This document shows positions 50,134 to 60,730 of a stretch of 64,000 bases of DNA, piece by piece (position 1 is the first letter of the stretch; each line of letters starts with the position of its first letter). Under the pieces are notes generated by a model that saw only the letters and a program-made list of their open reading frames with translations, had not been told where the DNA came from and ran no database searches. The position numbers were made by a program, and so were the translations under genes. The stretch is taken from the NCBI RefSeq assembly GCF_947499945.1, contig NZ_CANMQD010000001.1:124001-188000 (forward strand). Reading direction: 5' to 3'. Origin of the DNA: an uncultured Sulfitobacter sp. Lineage in GTDB: Bacteria > Pseudomonadota > Alphaproteobacteria > Rhodobacterales > Rhodobacteraceae.

Positions 50134-51188
50134 TGCCCCATCTTGCGATTTTGTGTGTGCGCAATGAGGCCGCATTCCTGCTGGAATGGCTCGCCCATCA
50201 CCGCGCTGTGGGGTTTAACAATTTTCTGATATTTTCCAATGATTGTCAGGACGGAACCGACGCCATGCTCGACCGATTGGAAGAGATGGGCCACGTCACT
50301 CACATCCGCAATGATGGCCCCTATGACAAGGGCGGGATACAATTTACCGCGCTCAAGAAAGCAGCCAAGCACCCGTTGGTCAAACAGGCCAAGTGGATTT
50401 TGCCGCTTGATGTGGACGAGTTCGTCAATATTCACTGTGGTGATCACACACTTGGCGCCCTGCACGCAAACATCCCCGATGCCACTGCCATAACGCTCAC
50501 GTGGCGTCTGTTCGGCGCTGGCGACAATGTCAGGTACGCCGATGCACCTGTGCTCGAAACCTTCACACGCGCAGCCCCTACAGTGATGTACTGGCCGTGG
50601 CGGGCGTCGATGTTCAAAACCCTCTACCGCAACGATGGCACCTACAAAAAACCTGGTGTGCATCGGCCCCGCGACACCAACGAGAAAAAGTTGGGCAATG
50701 CCCGCTGGTTTGATGGCAACGGCACCGCCCTTCCCGAACAATTCACCACCAAACGCATCTTTTCCAACTTCGGCCAAGACAACTATGGCCTTGTTCAGCT
50801 CAACCACTACCCCCTCGGCGCCATGGAAAGCTATCTGCTCAAGGCGGACCGTGGTCGCGCCGTGCACAGCGCTGATATGCTGGGCGTTGATTACTGGGTG
50901 GAGCGGAATTTCAACACCGACGAGGATCTCAGCATCCAAAGTCTGGGCGCACCACGAAGCGCCGAACTCGACGCTCTCAAAGCGGACGAGTCCCTCGCCA
51001 AACTGCACGCGGATGCCGTGCAGTGGCGCAGCAACCGTTTTGACCAGCTCATGCAGAAAGAGCCGTTTCGCGCCCTCTTTGGGCGACTGATGATGACCCC
51101 TCCATCCCGCCCTGTACCGCGCAACGCCGCACAATTCATGATAAACTACGCCAACCTTGCACGCCGTACGCCCAAGAACCAAGCCTGA
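50133..51188 (+). CDS. Glycosyltransferase family 2-like protein (third of three)
   Basis: A 351-residue glycosyltransferase related to the first and the C-terminal part of the second in this cluster. It has LAILCVRNEAAFLLEWLAHH at the N-terminus, FLIFSNDCQDGTDAML, DVDEF near residue 93, and LNHYPLGAMESYLLKADRG. The ATG at 50133 overlaps the FkbM stop (TAATG); a GTG six bases earlier is also in frame. It is the last gene of the overlapping cluster. The paralogy of the three glycosyltransferases suggests duplication within the locus. Confidence 0.88.
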   Translation: MPHLAILCVRNEAAFLLEWLAHHRAVGFNNFLIFSNDCQDGTDAMLDRLEEMGHVTHIRNDGPYDKGGIQFTALKKAAKHPLVKQAKWILPLDVDEFVNIHCGDHTLGALHANIPDATAITLTWRLFGAGDNVRYADAPVLETFTRAAPTVMYWPWRASMFKTLYRNDGTYKKPGVHRPRDTNEKKLGNARWFDGNGTALPEQFTTKRIFSNFGQDNYGLVQLNHYPLGAMESYLLKADRGRAVHSADMLGVDYWVERNFNTDEDLSIQSLGAPRSAELDALKADESLAKLHADAVQWRSNRFDQLMQKEPFRALFGRLMMTPPSRPVPRNAAQFMINYANLARRTPKNQA

Positions 51189-51302
51189 CACCTTGCCATA
51201 ATATAGCGCGAATTTTGCGTAATTTCGCCCCATTGCTTTGCTACCCCTCATCTTGAAACCGCATGCACCTCACGCCATGCGGGTCAATTTGAGGACGCAG
51301 AC

Positions 51303-52238
51303 ATGGCAGATGAAAACCTGACATTCGAGACATCCCTTGCGGGTATGAAAAAAGCCAACTGGATCGCCGCCGTAGAAGAGCTGTGCGACGAAGACGGCTA
51401 TTTCGAGCGTTTGGGAAAACGGCATTATGCTGCTTTCATTGAGAAATCATCAACGCTGCTGGTCTCCTTCGAGACACTTCAGGGCATCCCCGCCCTCTCG
51501 CCACTGGCCCAACCCTTGGGCTGGGAAATGATGCAAGCGCACGGCTGGTCCAGCCTGTGCATTGCCTCCAACGGCGATACGTGGTTCCGCGACCACGCCG
51601 TCTATGGCTATTTCGACCGCTTGATCGACGATGGCTTCTTTGACGATTTCGAGACTGTCATTTTCTATGGCGCTGGCCCATGTGGCTATGCCGCCGCTGC
51701 CTATTCAGTGGCCTCCCCCGAGGCCCATGTGCTCGCCGTGCAGCCGCAAGCAACGCTTGATCCGCGCATTACCGAATGGGACGACCGATTCACCGATATG
51801 CGTCGCACCGATTTCACCTCACGCTTTGGGTATGCCCCCGATATGTTGGATGCTGCGGCAGCGGCCTATGTTGTCTATGATCCGCGCGAACACCTTGATG
51901 CGATGCACGCGGCACTTTTCACAAAATCCCACACCCGTAAGCTGCGCCTGCGCCATATGGGGGATGCCATCCAGACTGATCTGTTGGAGATGGAGCAACT
52001 TGGTCCCCTCCTGCTTGCAATAAGTAGAGGCACGCTGGACGATCTGACTTTCGCCCGCATGATGCGCGCACGCCGCGATCATCCCCCCTATCTGCGCAAT
52101 CTCTTAGCGTCATTGGATGGCGACGGGCGTGAAACGCTCGCTCTCGCGCTGGCCCGCAATGTCACGTCCCGCATGCACGCCCCCCGTTTCACCCGACGCC
52201 TTGCTGCGGCGGCAAAATCAGATGGCGATGACGACTAG
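51303..52238 (+). CDS. Conserved-looking protein of unknown function
   Basis: A 311-residue soluble protein. Near residue 120, VIFYGAGPCGYAAAAYSVAS has the shape of an alpha/beta-hydrolase nucleophile elbow, but with Cys in place of Ser. It is followed by HVLAVQPQATLDPRITEWDD, as in proteins linked to surface polysaccharides. I vaguely recall homologues carrying the name phosphoadenosine phosphosulfate reductase, but no motif of that enzyme (SGGKDS-like loop, ECGLH-like cysteine) is visible. It follows the glycosyltransferase cluster by 114 bases on the same strand and may belong to it. The C-terminal third is charged and helical. Confidence 0.6.
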   Translation: MADENLTFETSLAGMKKANWIAAVEELCDEDGYFERLGKRHYAAFIEKSSTLLVSFETLQGIPALSPLAQPLGWEMMQAHGWSSLCIASNGDTWFRDHAVYGYFDRLIDDGFFDDFETVIFYGAGPCGYAAAAYSVASPEAHVLAVQPQATLDPRITEWDDRFTDMRRTDFTSRFGYAPDMLDAAAAAYVVYDPREHLDAMHAALFTKSHTRKLRLRHMGDAIQTDLLEMEQLGPLLLAISRGTLDDLTFARMMRARRDHPPYLRNLLASLDGDGRETLALALARNVTSRMHAPRFTRRLAAAAKSDGDDD

Positions 52239-52270
52239 CGCAGCCATTAATGTCATGCTAGCACGCTGCC

Positions 52271-53302
52271 ATGACAAAAATCCTTACGATCCGCCGTCCT
52301 GATGACTGGCACCTGCACCTGCGCGATGGCGATATGCTCCGCGCGGTGTTGCCGCATACCTCCCGCCACTTCGCCCGTGCGATCATCATGCCGAATCTGG
52401 TGCCGCCTGTGGTTACTGCCGCTGATGCACGCGCCTACCGCGACCGGATCATGGCCGCCCTGCCCGATGGGGATGATTTTACGCCCCTGATGACGCTTTA
52501 TTTGACCGAGGATACCGATCCGTCCGACGTGGCCGCCGCCCATGCCGAGGGATTAATCACCGCAGTTAAACTCTACCCCGCAGGCGCCACCACAAATTCA
52601 GCCTCCGGTGTCAGCAACTTTGCGAATGTTGCTAAGGTACTAGAGAAAATGGCCGAAATCGGCCTGCCGCTCTGCACGCACGGCGAAGTGACCGATGCTG
52701 ATGTGGACATCTTCGACCGCGAGGCCGTGTTTATCGACCGCATCCTCGATCCCATGCGCCGCGACCACCCCGGTCTGCGCGTGGTGATGGAGCATATCAC
52801 CACCTCCAACGCCGTCGATTATGTGAAGGCCAACGACAAAAACCTTGGCGCGACGATCACAACGCATCATCTGGTGATCAACCGAAATCACATTCTCGCA
52901 GGTGGCATCAAACCGCATTACTACTGCCTGCCTGTGGCCAAACGCGAAGAACACCGCCTCGCCCTGCGCGCTGCCGCGACTTCAGGTGATGCCCGCTTCT
53001 TCCTCGGCACTGATTCCGCACCCCATACGGACGTGAACAAACTTCTGCCCTGCGGCTGTGCAGGCTGCTTTACCGCGCTCAATACCATGTCAATTCTCGC
53101 CGAAGTGTTTGAGCAGGACGACGCGCTGGATAACTTGGAGGCCTTCGCCTCCCTCAATGGCCCCGCCTACTACGGACTGCCCGCGAACGAGGCCACACTG
53201 ACCCTCACGCGCAGCGTCCCGACCTATCCGGCCCACATCCATACATCCGAGGGGCCCGTGACCGTCTTTGATCCCGACATGCCGCTTAATTGGTCCGTAT
53301 AA
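52271..53302 (+). CDS. pyrC: Dihydroorotase
   Basis: Third step of pyrimidine synthesis, closing carbamoyl-aspartate to dihydroorotate. The 343-residue product is the compact PyrC (type II) form with zinc ligands in [13 protein letters not shown], the carboxylated lysine in [32 protein letters not shown], and the catalytic Asp in [10 protein letters not shown]. No clear ribosome site is seen before the ATG. pyrE follows after 51 bases. Confidence 0.95.
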   Translation: MTKILTIRRPDDWHLHLRDGDMLRAVLPHTSRHFARAIIMPNLVPPVVTAADARAYRDRIMAALPDGDDFTPLMTLYLTEDTDPSDVAAAHAEGLITAVKLYPAGATTNSASGVSNFANVAKVLEKMAEIGLPLCTHGEVTDADVDIFDREAVFIDRILDPMRRDHPGLRVVMEHITTSNAVDYVKANDKNLGATITTHHLVINRNHILAGGIKPHYYCLPVAKREEHRLALRAAATSGDARFFLGTDSAPHTDVNKLLPCGCAGCFTALNTMSILAEVFEQDDALDNLEAFASLNGPAYYGLPANEATLTLTRSVPTYPAHIHTSEGPVTVFDPDMPLNWSV

Positions 53303-53353
53303 CTCTATTCTGCCCCCTAAACTCAATCAAACCTCTGCCACCAAGGACCCGTC

Positions 53354-54031
53354 ATGATCCCTACCACATACCCAGACGCATCCGAGATCGCCCGCCTGAC
53401 CGCCCGCATGCTGCTGGAGATTGGTGCCGTGAACTTTAATACGGACGAGCCCTACACGCTGGCCTCTGGTCTGCCGTCGCCCAGCTATATTGACTGTCGC
53501 AAGCTGATCTCCTACCCGCGCATCCGCTCGACACTGATGGATTTTCTGACCATCACCGTTATGCGGAATGCGGGTTTCGAAGCCTTCGACAACATCGCAG
53601 GCGGCGAGACGGCAGGTATCCCTTTCGCAGCTTTGGTGGCGGAACGCATGGCCCTTCCCATGACTTACGTGCGTAAAAAGCCAAAAGGCTATGGCCGTAA
53701 TGCCCGCATTGAAGGTGACATGTCCGAGGGCCAGCGCGTGCTATTGGTTGAAGACCTGACCACGGATGGCGGCTCGAAACTCAGCTTTGTAGATGCGATC
53801 CGCGAAACGGGAGCGACCTGTGGCCATACGGCTGTAATATTTTACTATGACATCTTCCCCGAGACAAAAAAAACGCTCGGTGATCACGGTGTAGAACTTC
53901 ATCACCTGTGCACATGGTGGGACGTTCTGGCCGAGGCAAAAGCCCAAGGCTCGTTTGCTGAATCCACACTCAACGAGGTGGAAAAATTTCTCAAATCTCC
54001 CCGTAAGTGGCAGGAAGCCCGTAAAGGCTAA
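53354..54031 (+). CDS. pyrE: Orotate phosphoribosyltransferase
   Basis: Converts orotate to orotidine 5'-phosphate with PRPP. The 225-residue product has [14 protein letters not shown] [20 protein letters not shown], the [20 protein letters not shown] region, [17 protein letters not shown] with catalytic lysines, and the PRPP loop [17 protein letters not shown]. It is likely cotranscribed with pyrC. Confidence 0.95.
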   Translation: MIPTTYPDASEIARLTARMLLEIGAVNFNTDEPYTLASGLPSPSYIDCRKLISYPRIRSTLMDFLTITVMRNAGFEAFDNIAGGETAGIPFAALVAERMALPMTYVRKKPKGYGRNARIEGDMSEGQRVLLVEDLTTDGGSKLSFVDAIRETGATCGHTAVIFYYDIFPETKKTLGDHGVELHHLCTWWDVLAEAKAQGSFAESTLNEVEKFLKSPRKWQEARKG

Positions 54032-54096
54032 TACCATAACTTGACGCAGCGCGCCTTGTAGACGCAAGATGTAGCTGCGCAGAAACCTGCCAAAGG

Positions 54097-54105
54097 TTAT
54101 CCACA
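54097..54105 (+). promoter_or_regulatory. DnaA box upstream of dnaB
   Basis: A perfect consensus DnaA box TTATCCACA lies 68 bases before the dnaB start in the 141-base pyrE-dnaB spacer. A single box suggests regulation of dnaB by DnaA rather than an origin. Confidence 0.6.
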
Positions 54106-54172
54106 AAAACATACAATTTGCGCACCGACTCCCCCTTCGCTATGACAGCGACGGGGATAACGGGGGTACGAT

Positions 54173-55669
<1,497 letters not shown>

Positions 55670-55764
55670 TTGCCATGTATAACCTTGGGTAAAAGTATTG
55701 CCGCGCCAACTGAATCTTTTTTAATACAATAACTTACACGCTAAAGCTTATGTGAGTGAACTTT

Positions 55765-55807
55765 ATGCAAAAAGAGCCGCATTCTCATGCGGCTCTTTGT
55801 TTTTTAT
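55765..55807. terminator. Bidirectional rho-independent terminator
   Basis: AAAGAGCCGCAT (55771-55782) pairs with ATGCGGCTCTTT (55787-55798) around a TCTC loop. GTTTTTTAT follows on the plus strand and TTGC after a five-T run follows on the minus strand. It serves dnaB and the convergent hydrolase gene. Confidence 0.92.
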
Positions 55808-55810
55808 CTA

Positions 55811-57124
55811 TTATTGAGGCGACTTGGCCTCATATTTCAGTCCTTTGGCCGTCCCTTTGGCAAATCCTTTCCAATGGGTGTGGTCCTCTTTCTCGGTGCC
55901 GTCTTCATTCATCGACCACACGCCTGCGTTGGAATCCTCAACCAGCGTCAGATAACCGGCAGCGGCCTCGTCGCCCTTGAGGCGTTCATCCATCCATGCC
56001 GTTATAAAATGCTGCGCGATGTTGTTCATTCGCACGGTATCCCAAACCGGATCGCTATAGTGCTCCGAAATGTCAAAGCCCTTTTCCTCGTTGAAATAAT
56101 AGCTCTCGGCCGGTGCTGGCATCGGTGCTGCCGCGTTATGGCCGCCGTTTACGTAGGTAAGCAGAGCCGTCTCTACCCCACTCACATTATCCCAGATCGC
56201 GCGCACACCGTTATCGTATAGGGAGGTATCGTCCTGTGAGCCTGCGATGAACAGCATCGGGATCTTCACCCCCGCAAGGCCTTCAGCGTCCCAGAACCCT
56301 GTGTTCATCCCCCAAGGCCCTATGGCGACCGCCGTTTTGATCCGTGGATCGGGCAGCGCGTTATGGGTGTCCGAGCCTACCTGATGGATGCCCAGTGTGC
56401 CGTGCGGTCCACCCCAGCTGTAGCCAACCGAGGCTTCGGTCACACCACCGCCTGCAGTGATGATCGCGCCGTAGCCACCCATAGAATACCCGATGAGCCC
56501 TGCATTACTGGCATCATACAGCCCTGCAAATTCAGCACCTTCCGCCGCTTTGCCCGCCATTTCTTCCAGCACAAACAACTGGTCAAGCGAGCGGTTTACA
56601 AGCGTCGAGCCGAAGGCTGATTGGGTGCGGTACGTGCTGTCGGTATGGTCGATGGAGGCAACGACGTACCCTTTGGAAGCCAAATTCTCTGCCAGATGCG
56701 ACATCAAAAACCGGTTCCCAGGGTAGCCGTGGCTAATCAAAACCAGCGGATAGGGCGTATCTGTAACCGCAGGCGCCGCGTTGCGTATGGCTTTGCCTGT
56801 CAGGGTGACTTCAGTCGTGCCGTCGCGCAAATAGGCCCTCAGCTCATTCGAGCCTGTAGCCCCTTCCGCTGCCGGATACCACATCTCGACCGTCAGCGGA
56901 CGGTCATAGCGCGGCAATTCCGCAGGTTTCTCGGCGGCGGGATCAATGGCTAGGATATTGATCTGGTTCGGGTTCACCAGTTCCAGCTGGCGCACGCCAA
57001 TGGGCACGTCACCATAAGCGGCAAGTGCAGGCGCATTGGGCAGTTGGCCGTCAATTGGATTGGCAACCGCAGCACCAGCGACAAGCAACGCCGTCGGGAC
57101 AAGGGTTTTCGCAAGTGTTTTCAT
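55811..57124 (-). CDS. Exported alpha/beta hydrolase (PAF-acetylhydrolase-like)
   Basis: A 437-residue secreted hydrolase. A signal peptide (LAKTLVPTALLVAGAAVANP) is followed by a lipase-like core. The oxyanion strand is YPLVLISHGYPGNRFLMSHL, the nucleophile elbow is GLIGYSMGGYGAI with the catalytic serine, the acid is probably the Asp in FIAGSQDDTSLYDNGVR, and the histidine is in YVNGGHNAAAPMP. The layout resembles platelet-activating-factor acetylhydrolase/dienelactone-hydrolase-like predicted lipases. The substrate is unknown. It is divergent from alr. Confidence 0.85.
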   Translation of the reverse strand: MKTLAKTLVPTALLVAGAAVANPIDGQLPNAPALAAYGDVPIGVRQLELVNPNQINILAIDPAAEKPAELPRYDRPLTVEMWYPAAEGATGSNELRAYLRDGTTEVTLTGKAIRNAAPAVTDTPYPLVLISHGYPGNRFLMSHLAENLASKGYVVASIDHTDSTYRTQSAFGSTLVNRSLDQLFVLEEMAGKAAEGAEFAGLYDASNAGLIGYSMGGYGAIITAGGGVTEASVGYSWGGPHGTLGIHQVGSDTHNALPDPRIKTAVAIGPWGMNTGFWDAEGLAGVKIPMLFIAGSQDDTSLYDNGVRAIWDNVSGVETALLTYVNGGHNAAAPMPAPAESYYFNEEKGFDISEHYSDPVWDTVRMNNIAQHFITAWMDERLKGDEAAAGYLTLVEDSNAGVWSMNEDGTEKEDHTHWKGFAKGTAKGLKYEAKSPQ

Positions 57125-57296
57125 TATCGTCTCCTCCTCTTTTAAAAACAGTGTAGAGCCATCGCCTCACCTCACAAGTGATAGTTTTTTGACGTAGCGG
57201 CGGATTGTACAGCAAATCAGCCTCAGGTGCGCGGTTCTCTGGGCCATTCGCACTGATCATCTTGACGCCGCGCCAAAGACAGTCAAAACCTGCCCC

Positions 57297-58331
57297 ATGA
57301 GCACCGGAAAACTGACAATCGACCTCAACGCCATCGCTGCCAACTGGCAGGCGCTGTCCAAAATCGCGCAGGTCGAGACAGGCGCAGTCGTTAAAGCAGA
57401 CGCTTACGGCTTGGGCGTCGCACAAGTGGCCCGCCACCTTGCTACTGCAGGCGCGCGTCAGTTTTTTGTAGCTGTGGCCGAAGAAGGTGTGGCCCTGCGC
57501 CGAGCCCTTGGTTCAGGGCCGGTTATCTCTGTCTTTTCCGGCCACATGCACGGCGATGCTGATCTCATTGCGGGGGCCAATCTAGTACCGCTAATCAATT
57601 CCGTTGATCAAATGCTGCATCACGTCGAAGCCTTGCCCGCCCATCCTTTTGGCATCCAGCTTGATACAGGAATGAACCGTCTGGGGATGGAGCCGTCCGA
57701 GTGGTCGGCCCTGCGCGAAATCGCACTGGCGCAGAACCCGACCCTGCTGATGTCGCACCTTGCCTGCGCGGATGAGGTTGATCATCCGATGAACGAACAG
57801 CAACGCGCGCTTTTTGACGATATGACCCAAGGCCTTGATGTGCCGCGCTCTTTATCAGCAACAGGTGGCACGCTGCTGGGTGAGGACTTCCACTATGACA
57901 TGGTCCGCCCCGGCGTTGGGCTCTATGGTGGACTGCCCTTTGCAGCAGCCCAACCCGTTGTGACCCTTGATTTGCCCGTGGTCCAGATCCGTGATGTCGC
58001 CGAGGGCGAGACCGTTGGATATGCAAATGCATGGACCGCAGTGCGCCCCTCGAAAATCGCAACTGTCTCTGGCGGTTATGCCGACGGGTTAATCCGCGCG
58101 ATGGGAGCCAAGGCCAGAATGCATTCGGACGGCATAGCCGTTTCCGTCGTGGGCCGCGTATCGATGGACCTGATAACTCTGGACGTGACCGACCTGCCGA
58201 CCCCGCCCAAATCCTTGCAACTCATCGGCGCACATCAATCCGTTGATGCTGTTGCAGATGCTGCAGGCACCATCGGCTATGAAATCCTGACCAGCCTTGG
58301 TGCACGCTATGCACGGAACTGGCGTGAATGA
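57297..58331 (+). CDS. alr: Alanine racemase
   Basis: PLP enzyme making D-alanine for peptidoglycan. The 344-residue product has the cofactor lysine Lys33 in [15 protein letters not shown], the RPGVGLYGG segment, and the catalytic tyrosine region [10 protein letters not shown], followed by [13 protein letters not shown] and [16 protein letters not shown]. No clear ribosome site precedes the ATG. The stop overlaps the next start by ATGA. Confidence 0.95.
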   Translation: MSTGKLTIDLNAIAANWQALSKIAQVETGAVVKADAYGLGVAQVARHLATAGARQFFVAVAEEGVALRRALGSGPVISVFSGHMHGDADLIAGANLVPLINSVDQMLHHVEALPAHPFGIQLDTGMNRLGMEPSEWSALREIALAQNPTLLMSHLACADEVDHPMNEQQRALFDDMTQGLDVPRSLSATGGTLLGEDFHYDMVRPGVGLYGGLPFAAAQPVVTLDLPVVQIRDVAEGETVGYANAWTAVRPSKIATVSGGYADGLIRAMGAKARMHSDGIAVSVVGRVSMDLITLDVTDLPTPPKSLQLIGAHQSVDAVADAAGTIGYEILTSLGARYARNWRE

Positions 58332-58777
58332 CCTTGCTGCGCATCGCTAATCTGTCGCTGCTTATCCTTTATCCGGTTGCATGGTTCGCGCCGCTGATGC
58401 GTGCAGGCCTACTGCCCCTGTTCGGCCTGAGCGAGATTTCTGTTATGACGGGCCTACAGTCGCTTTGGGCTTCTGATATTTTTTTGGCGCTGGTCGTGAC
58501 CATCTTTGCTCTCTTTGCACCCTACTTGAAAACAATCGGCCTTGCCCTGATCCATTTCGACCTGCTCAGCCCGAGGGTCGAAAAAGTGCTGGAAATTCTG
58601 GGCAAACTGGCAATGGCAGACATCTTTTTGATTGCCCTCTACATTACCCTCACAAAAGGAATCGGTATCGGGCGGATCGAAGTTGCTTGGGGGCTGTATC
58701 TCTTTACCTTCTGCATCCTCGCGTCCCTTGTTATCAGCTGGAAAACACAACAATCCTTACTCAAAAGCGTTGATTAA
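58328..58777 (+). CDS. PqiA-like (paraquat-inducible protein A) membrane protein
   Basis: A 149-residue inner-membrane protein with four predicted helices. The third segment, [21 protein letters not shown], and the preceding [14 protein letters not shown] [15 protein letters not shown] match the PqiA repeat. PqiA-type proteins accompany lipid-transporting MCE systems, though a single-domain copy beside alr has no known job. The gene overlaps alr by four bases. The preceding alr frame and this one are likely translated together. Confidence 0.78.
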   Translation: MTLLRIANLSLLILYPVAWFAPLMRAGLLPLFGLSEISVMTGLQSLWASDIFLALVVTIFALFAPYLKTIGLALIHFDLLSPRVEKVLEILGKLAMADIFLIALYITLTKGIGIGRIEVAWGLYLFTFCILASLVISWKTQQSLLKSVD

Positions 58778-58914
58778 CTGCCGCATAGGAAACAAATCGG
58801 GGAGTTGATCCCATTTGTTGGTTAATTTTCCCTTTGCAGACTTGCGCAAGGTCTTTAAGTTGTAACTTACGGTGGTGAGCGAGAAATTGCCCACACAGTC
58901 ACCTGAGGATAGTA

Positions 58915-59724
58915 ATGCAACAGCTGAAGACCATCGGGGTTTTTTTTCAATTTGTGATGCAGCGTCTGGCGCTGTTTTTCTTCGCAGCCTGTGCTGCGGG
59001 CCTTGCCACTGCGACGATAATGGCCGCTTTGGGCAACTGGGCGTGGGTTGAAATTCCGGTGAGTTACGCAGGAGAACCTGTTGAAAATGCAGGAATGTAC
59101 CTGCAAATCTTTGCCACCGTTCTTGCTGCGGGTATATGCTTTTTCTTGCCGTCCAATGTGCGCATCATGCAGCTTGAAAATTCGCACCGCCGCTTCACCG
59201 TCTCAATGGACGATGTGGCACGTGCTTACGGCGCTGTGCATGCCGCTGACCGTGGGCGCACGTTTCAACTCAGCTCTGAGTTTGACGCTGTGCGCGAACG
59301 CCTTGCCTACCTGCGCGACCACCCTGACCTGAGTACGCTTGAGCCTGCCCTGCTGGAAACAGCCGCGCAGATGAGCCACATCAGCCGCGAGCTTGCAGAA
59401 GTGTACTCAGATGAGAAAATCGGCCGCGCCCGCGACTTCCTCAAACAGCGTCAGGAAGAGATCGAGCAATTTAACAGCCGCCTTGATCAAGCCAAATCCA
59501 TCTCGACCGAAATGAAACATTGGTTGCACGAAGTCGAACTTGAAGAGAGTGTCGCCGCCGCACAGCTTGCGCGCCTGTCCGAAGAGATGAGCGAAATCCT
59601 TCCCCAGCTTGGGCGCGAGACGGTGTTGCGTGTACAAGATGCTGAGCAGCTTGAAGAAGAGACACCTCTCGACAGCACCGCGTTGGACAACAGTGTCTAC
59701 GAGCTGCCGAAGGCTGCGGAATAA
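58915..59724 (+). CDS. Membrane-anchored coiled-coil protein of unknown function
   Basis: A 269-residue protein with two transmembrane helices near residues 18-38 (LALFFFAACAAGLATATIMA) and 62-80 (GMYLQIFATVLAAGICFFLP). A long charged cytoplasmic part follows with heptad-like helices (VYSDEKIGRARDFLKQRQEE, IEQFNSRLDQAKSISTEMKH, and more up to about residue 235). GAGGA precedes the ATG. No domain is recognised; homologues in this group are, as I recall, loosely named DNA repair proteins, without support visible in the sequence. It could be a scaffold or division/recombination factor. Confidence 0.75.
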   Translation: MQQLKTIGVFFQFVMQRLALFFFAACAAGLATATIMAALGNWAWVEIPVSYAGEPVENAGMYLQIFATVLAAGICFFLPSNVRIMQLENSHRRFTVSMDDVARAYGAVHAADRGRTFQLSSEFDAVRERLAYLRDHPDLSTLEPALLETAAQMSHISRELAEVYSDEKIGRARDFLKQRQEEIEQFNSRLDQAKSISTEMKHWLHEVELEESVAAAQLARLSEEMSEILPQLGRETVLRVQDAEQLEEETPLDSTALDNSVYELPKAAE

Positions 59725-59727
59725 ATT

Positions 59728-60183
59728 CTAGTTGATATGGCGTGAGTGTATCCGACCAAAGGTACTTTCTGCTTTGAGTGGCCGCGCTGCCAATTGTCTT
59801 TGGTCCAGACCACTACGAGTCCATTACCGGCATAAATGATGCGTTTGCCAGCATGCTGCGCCCCCGGCCCTTCGTGCAGGTTCAAAAAGCCCTCTGACGT
59901 AGGCTGGACATAATGCGTCTCGCCGTCAATGTGCGTGTAGGTCCCGACAAACCGATGCGCTGCCCGCGCGATTTCCCCATTCTCCAGCTTCACAAAAAGC
60001 TGTCGCCCCGCTCTGCCATCAACATGACAGAATCTGCGGGGTAATGTCGTGCCACGATCATATGGGACGTTCCCCGCCCTGCACGCAAATCAAGATAACC
60101 TGATCAGCATCAGCTACAAAACAGGTATCTGCTGTGGCAGCAGTTGCCATGAGCACGAGCCCTGCCGCCAAAAGAAAAACTCT
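59728..60183 (-). pseudogene. Decayed SH3-repeat gene, paralogue of the neighbouring gene
   Basis: On the minus strand three frames carry pieces of one protein. From 60183 a signal-peptide remnant (RVFLLAAGLVLMATAATAD) lacks a start codon at its beginning and has a TAG just before it. Then, in another frame, YLDLRAGRGTSHMIVARHYP and SVMLMAERGDSF match the first SH3 repeat of the intact gene at 60208-60669 (GYLNLRAGPGTNHGIITRLYP). From 59993 a third frame gives VKLENGEIARAAHRFVG and VQPTSEGFLNLHEGPGAQH, matching its second repeat (RLSNGEIGWASQSFLV, VQPTNDGFLNMRSGPGTGY). A last shift near 59744 would restore a stop at 59728. This is a tandem duplicate that has lost function. Confidence 0.8.
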
Positions 60184-60207
60184 CTATAACCCGCGCAACA
60201 CAGATTA

Positions 60208-60669
60208 TCATTTAAGATAGCGGGAGTGTGCCCAACCTGTGCGCCCATTGCTGTGGCGCACGTGAATCCAGTTGCCAGAGCGGCCAATCATTTTCACTTC
60301 GGTACCAGTATATAGACGCTGCTTGATGCGGTAGCCTGTCCCCGGCCCGGAACGCATATTCAGAAACCCGTCATTCGTCGGCTGTACATACAAGAGCGGT
60401 CCATTACTGCTCACCACCCGAACAAGGAAACTCTGGGAAGCCCAGCCGATTTCACCGTTTGACAGGCGCACCTTAAGCCAGTTGCCCCGTTTGGCCAGAC
60501 GTGTGACCTCGTTACCAGGGTACAGGCGCGTGATGATCCCGTGATTGGTGCCAGGCCCTGCACGCAGGTTGAGATAGCCGTCAGACATGCCTTGGGCGGT
60601 ATAGGTTTGGGCCAAAGCAGCCGTCGCCACAAAGAAAAATCCAAGGATTAGTGCAAGTCTTCTGATCAT
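60208..60669 (-). CDS. Exported protein with two bacterial SH3 domains
   Basis: A 153-residue secreted protein. The signal peptide is MIRRLALILGFFFVATAALA, then two SH3_3-type repeats follow: residues 24-80 (GYLNLRAGPGTNHGIITRLY, RGNWLKVRLSNGEIGWAS) and 92-153 (GFLNMRSGPGTGYRIKQRLY, SGNWIHVRHSNGRTGWAHSR). Such domains usually bind peptidoglycan or peptides in the periplasm. ATG at 60669 gives a clean signal peptide; the in-frame extension to 60714 is not needed. It is divergent from radA. A decayed tandem copy lies downstream. Confidence 0.88.
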   Translation of the reverse strand: MIRRLALILGFFFVATAALAQTYTAQGMSDGYLNLRAGPGTNHGIITRLYPGNEVTRLAKRGNWLKVRLSNGEIGWASQSFLVRVVSSNGPLLYVQPTNDGFLNMRSGPGTGYRIKQRLYTGTEVKMIGRSGNWIHVRHSNGRTGWAHSRYLK

Positions 60670-60730
60670 ATCGTGTCCCTCGTAATCGTTTCTTATTGAT
60701 CCTGCCCCCTGCAAAGGTCATCAAAGCGGC

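Noticed and set aside
50100..51251. 383-codon minus-strand open frame opposite the third glycosyltransferase
   Set aside because: The plus-strand frame carries the glycosyltransferase motifs and overlaps correctly with its neighbours; the antisense frame is a shadow.
51303..52238. Phosphoadenosine phosphosulfate reductase as the function of this gene
   Set aside because: Neither the PAPS-binding loop nor the C-terminal cysteine motif of that enzyme is visible.
59697..59993. A functional 98-residue SH3 protein
   Set aside because: It lacks a signal peptide and the first repeat, both of which are found in other frames upstream; it is a fragment of a pseudogene.
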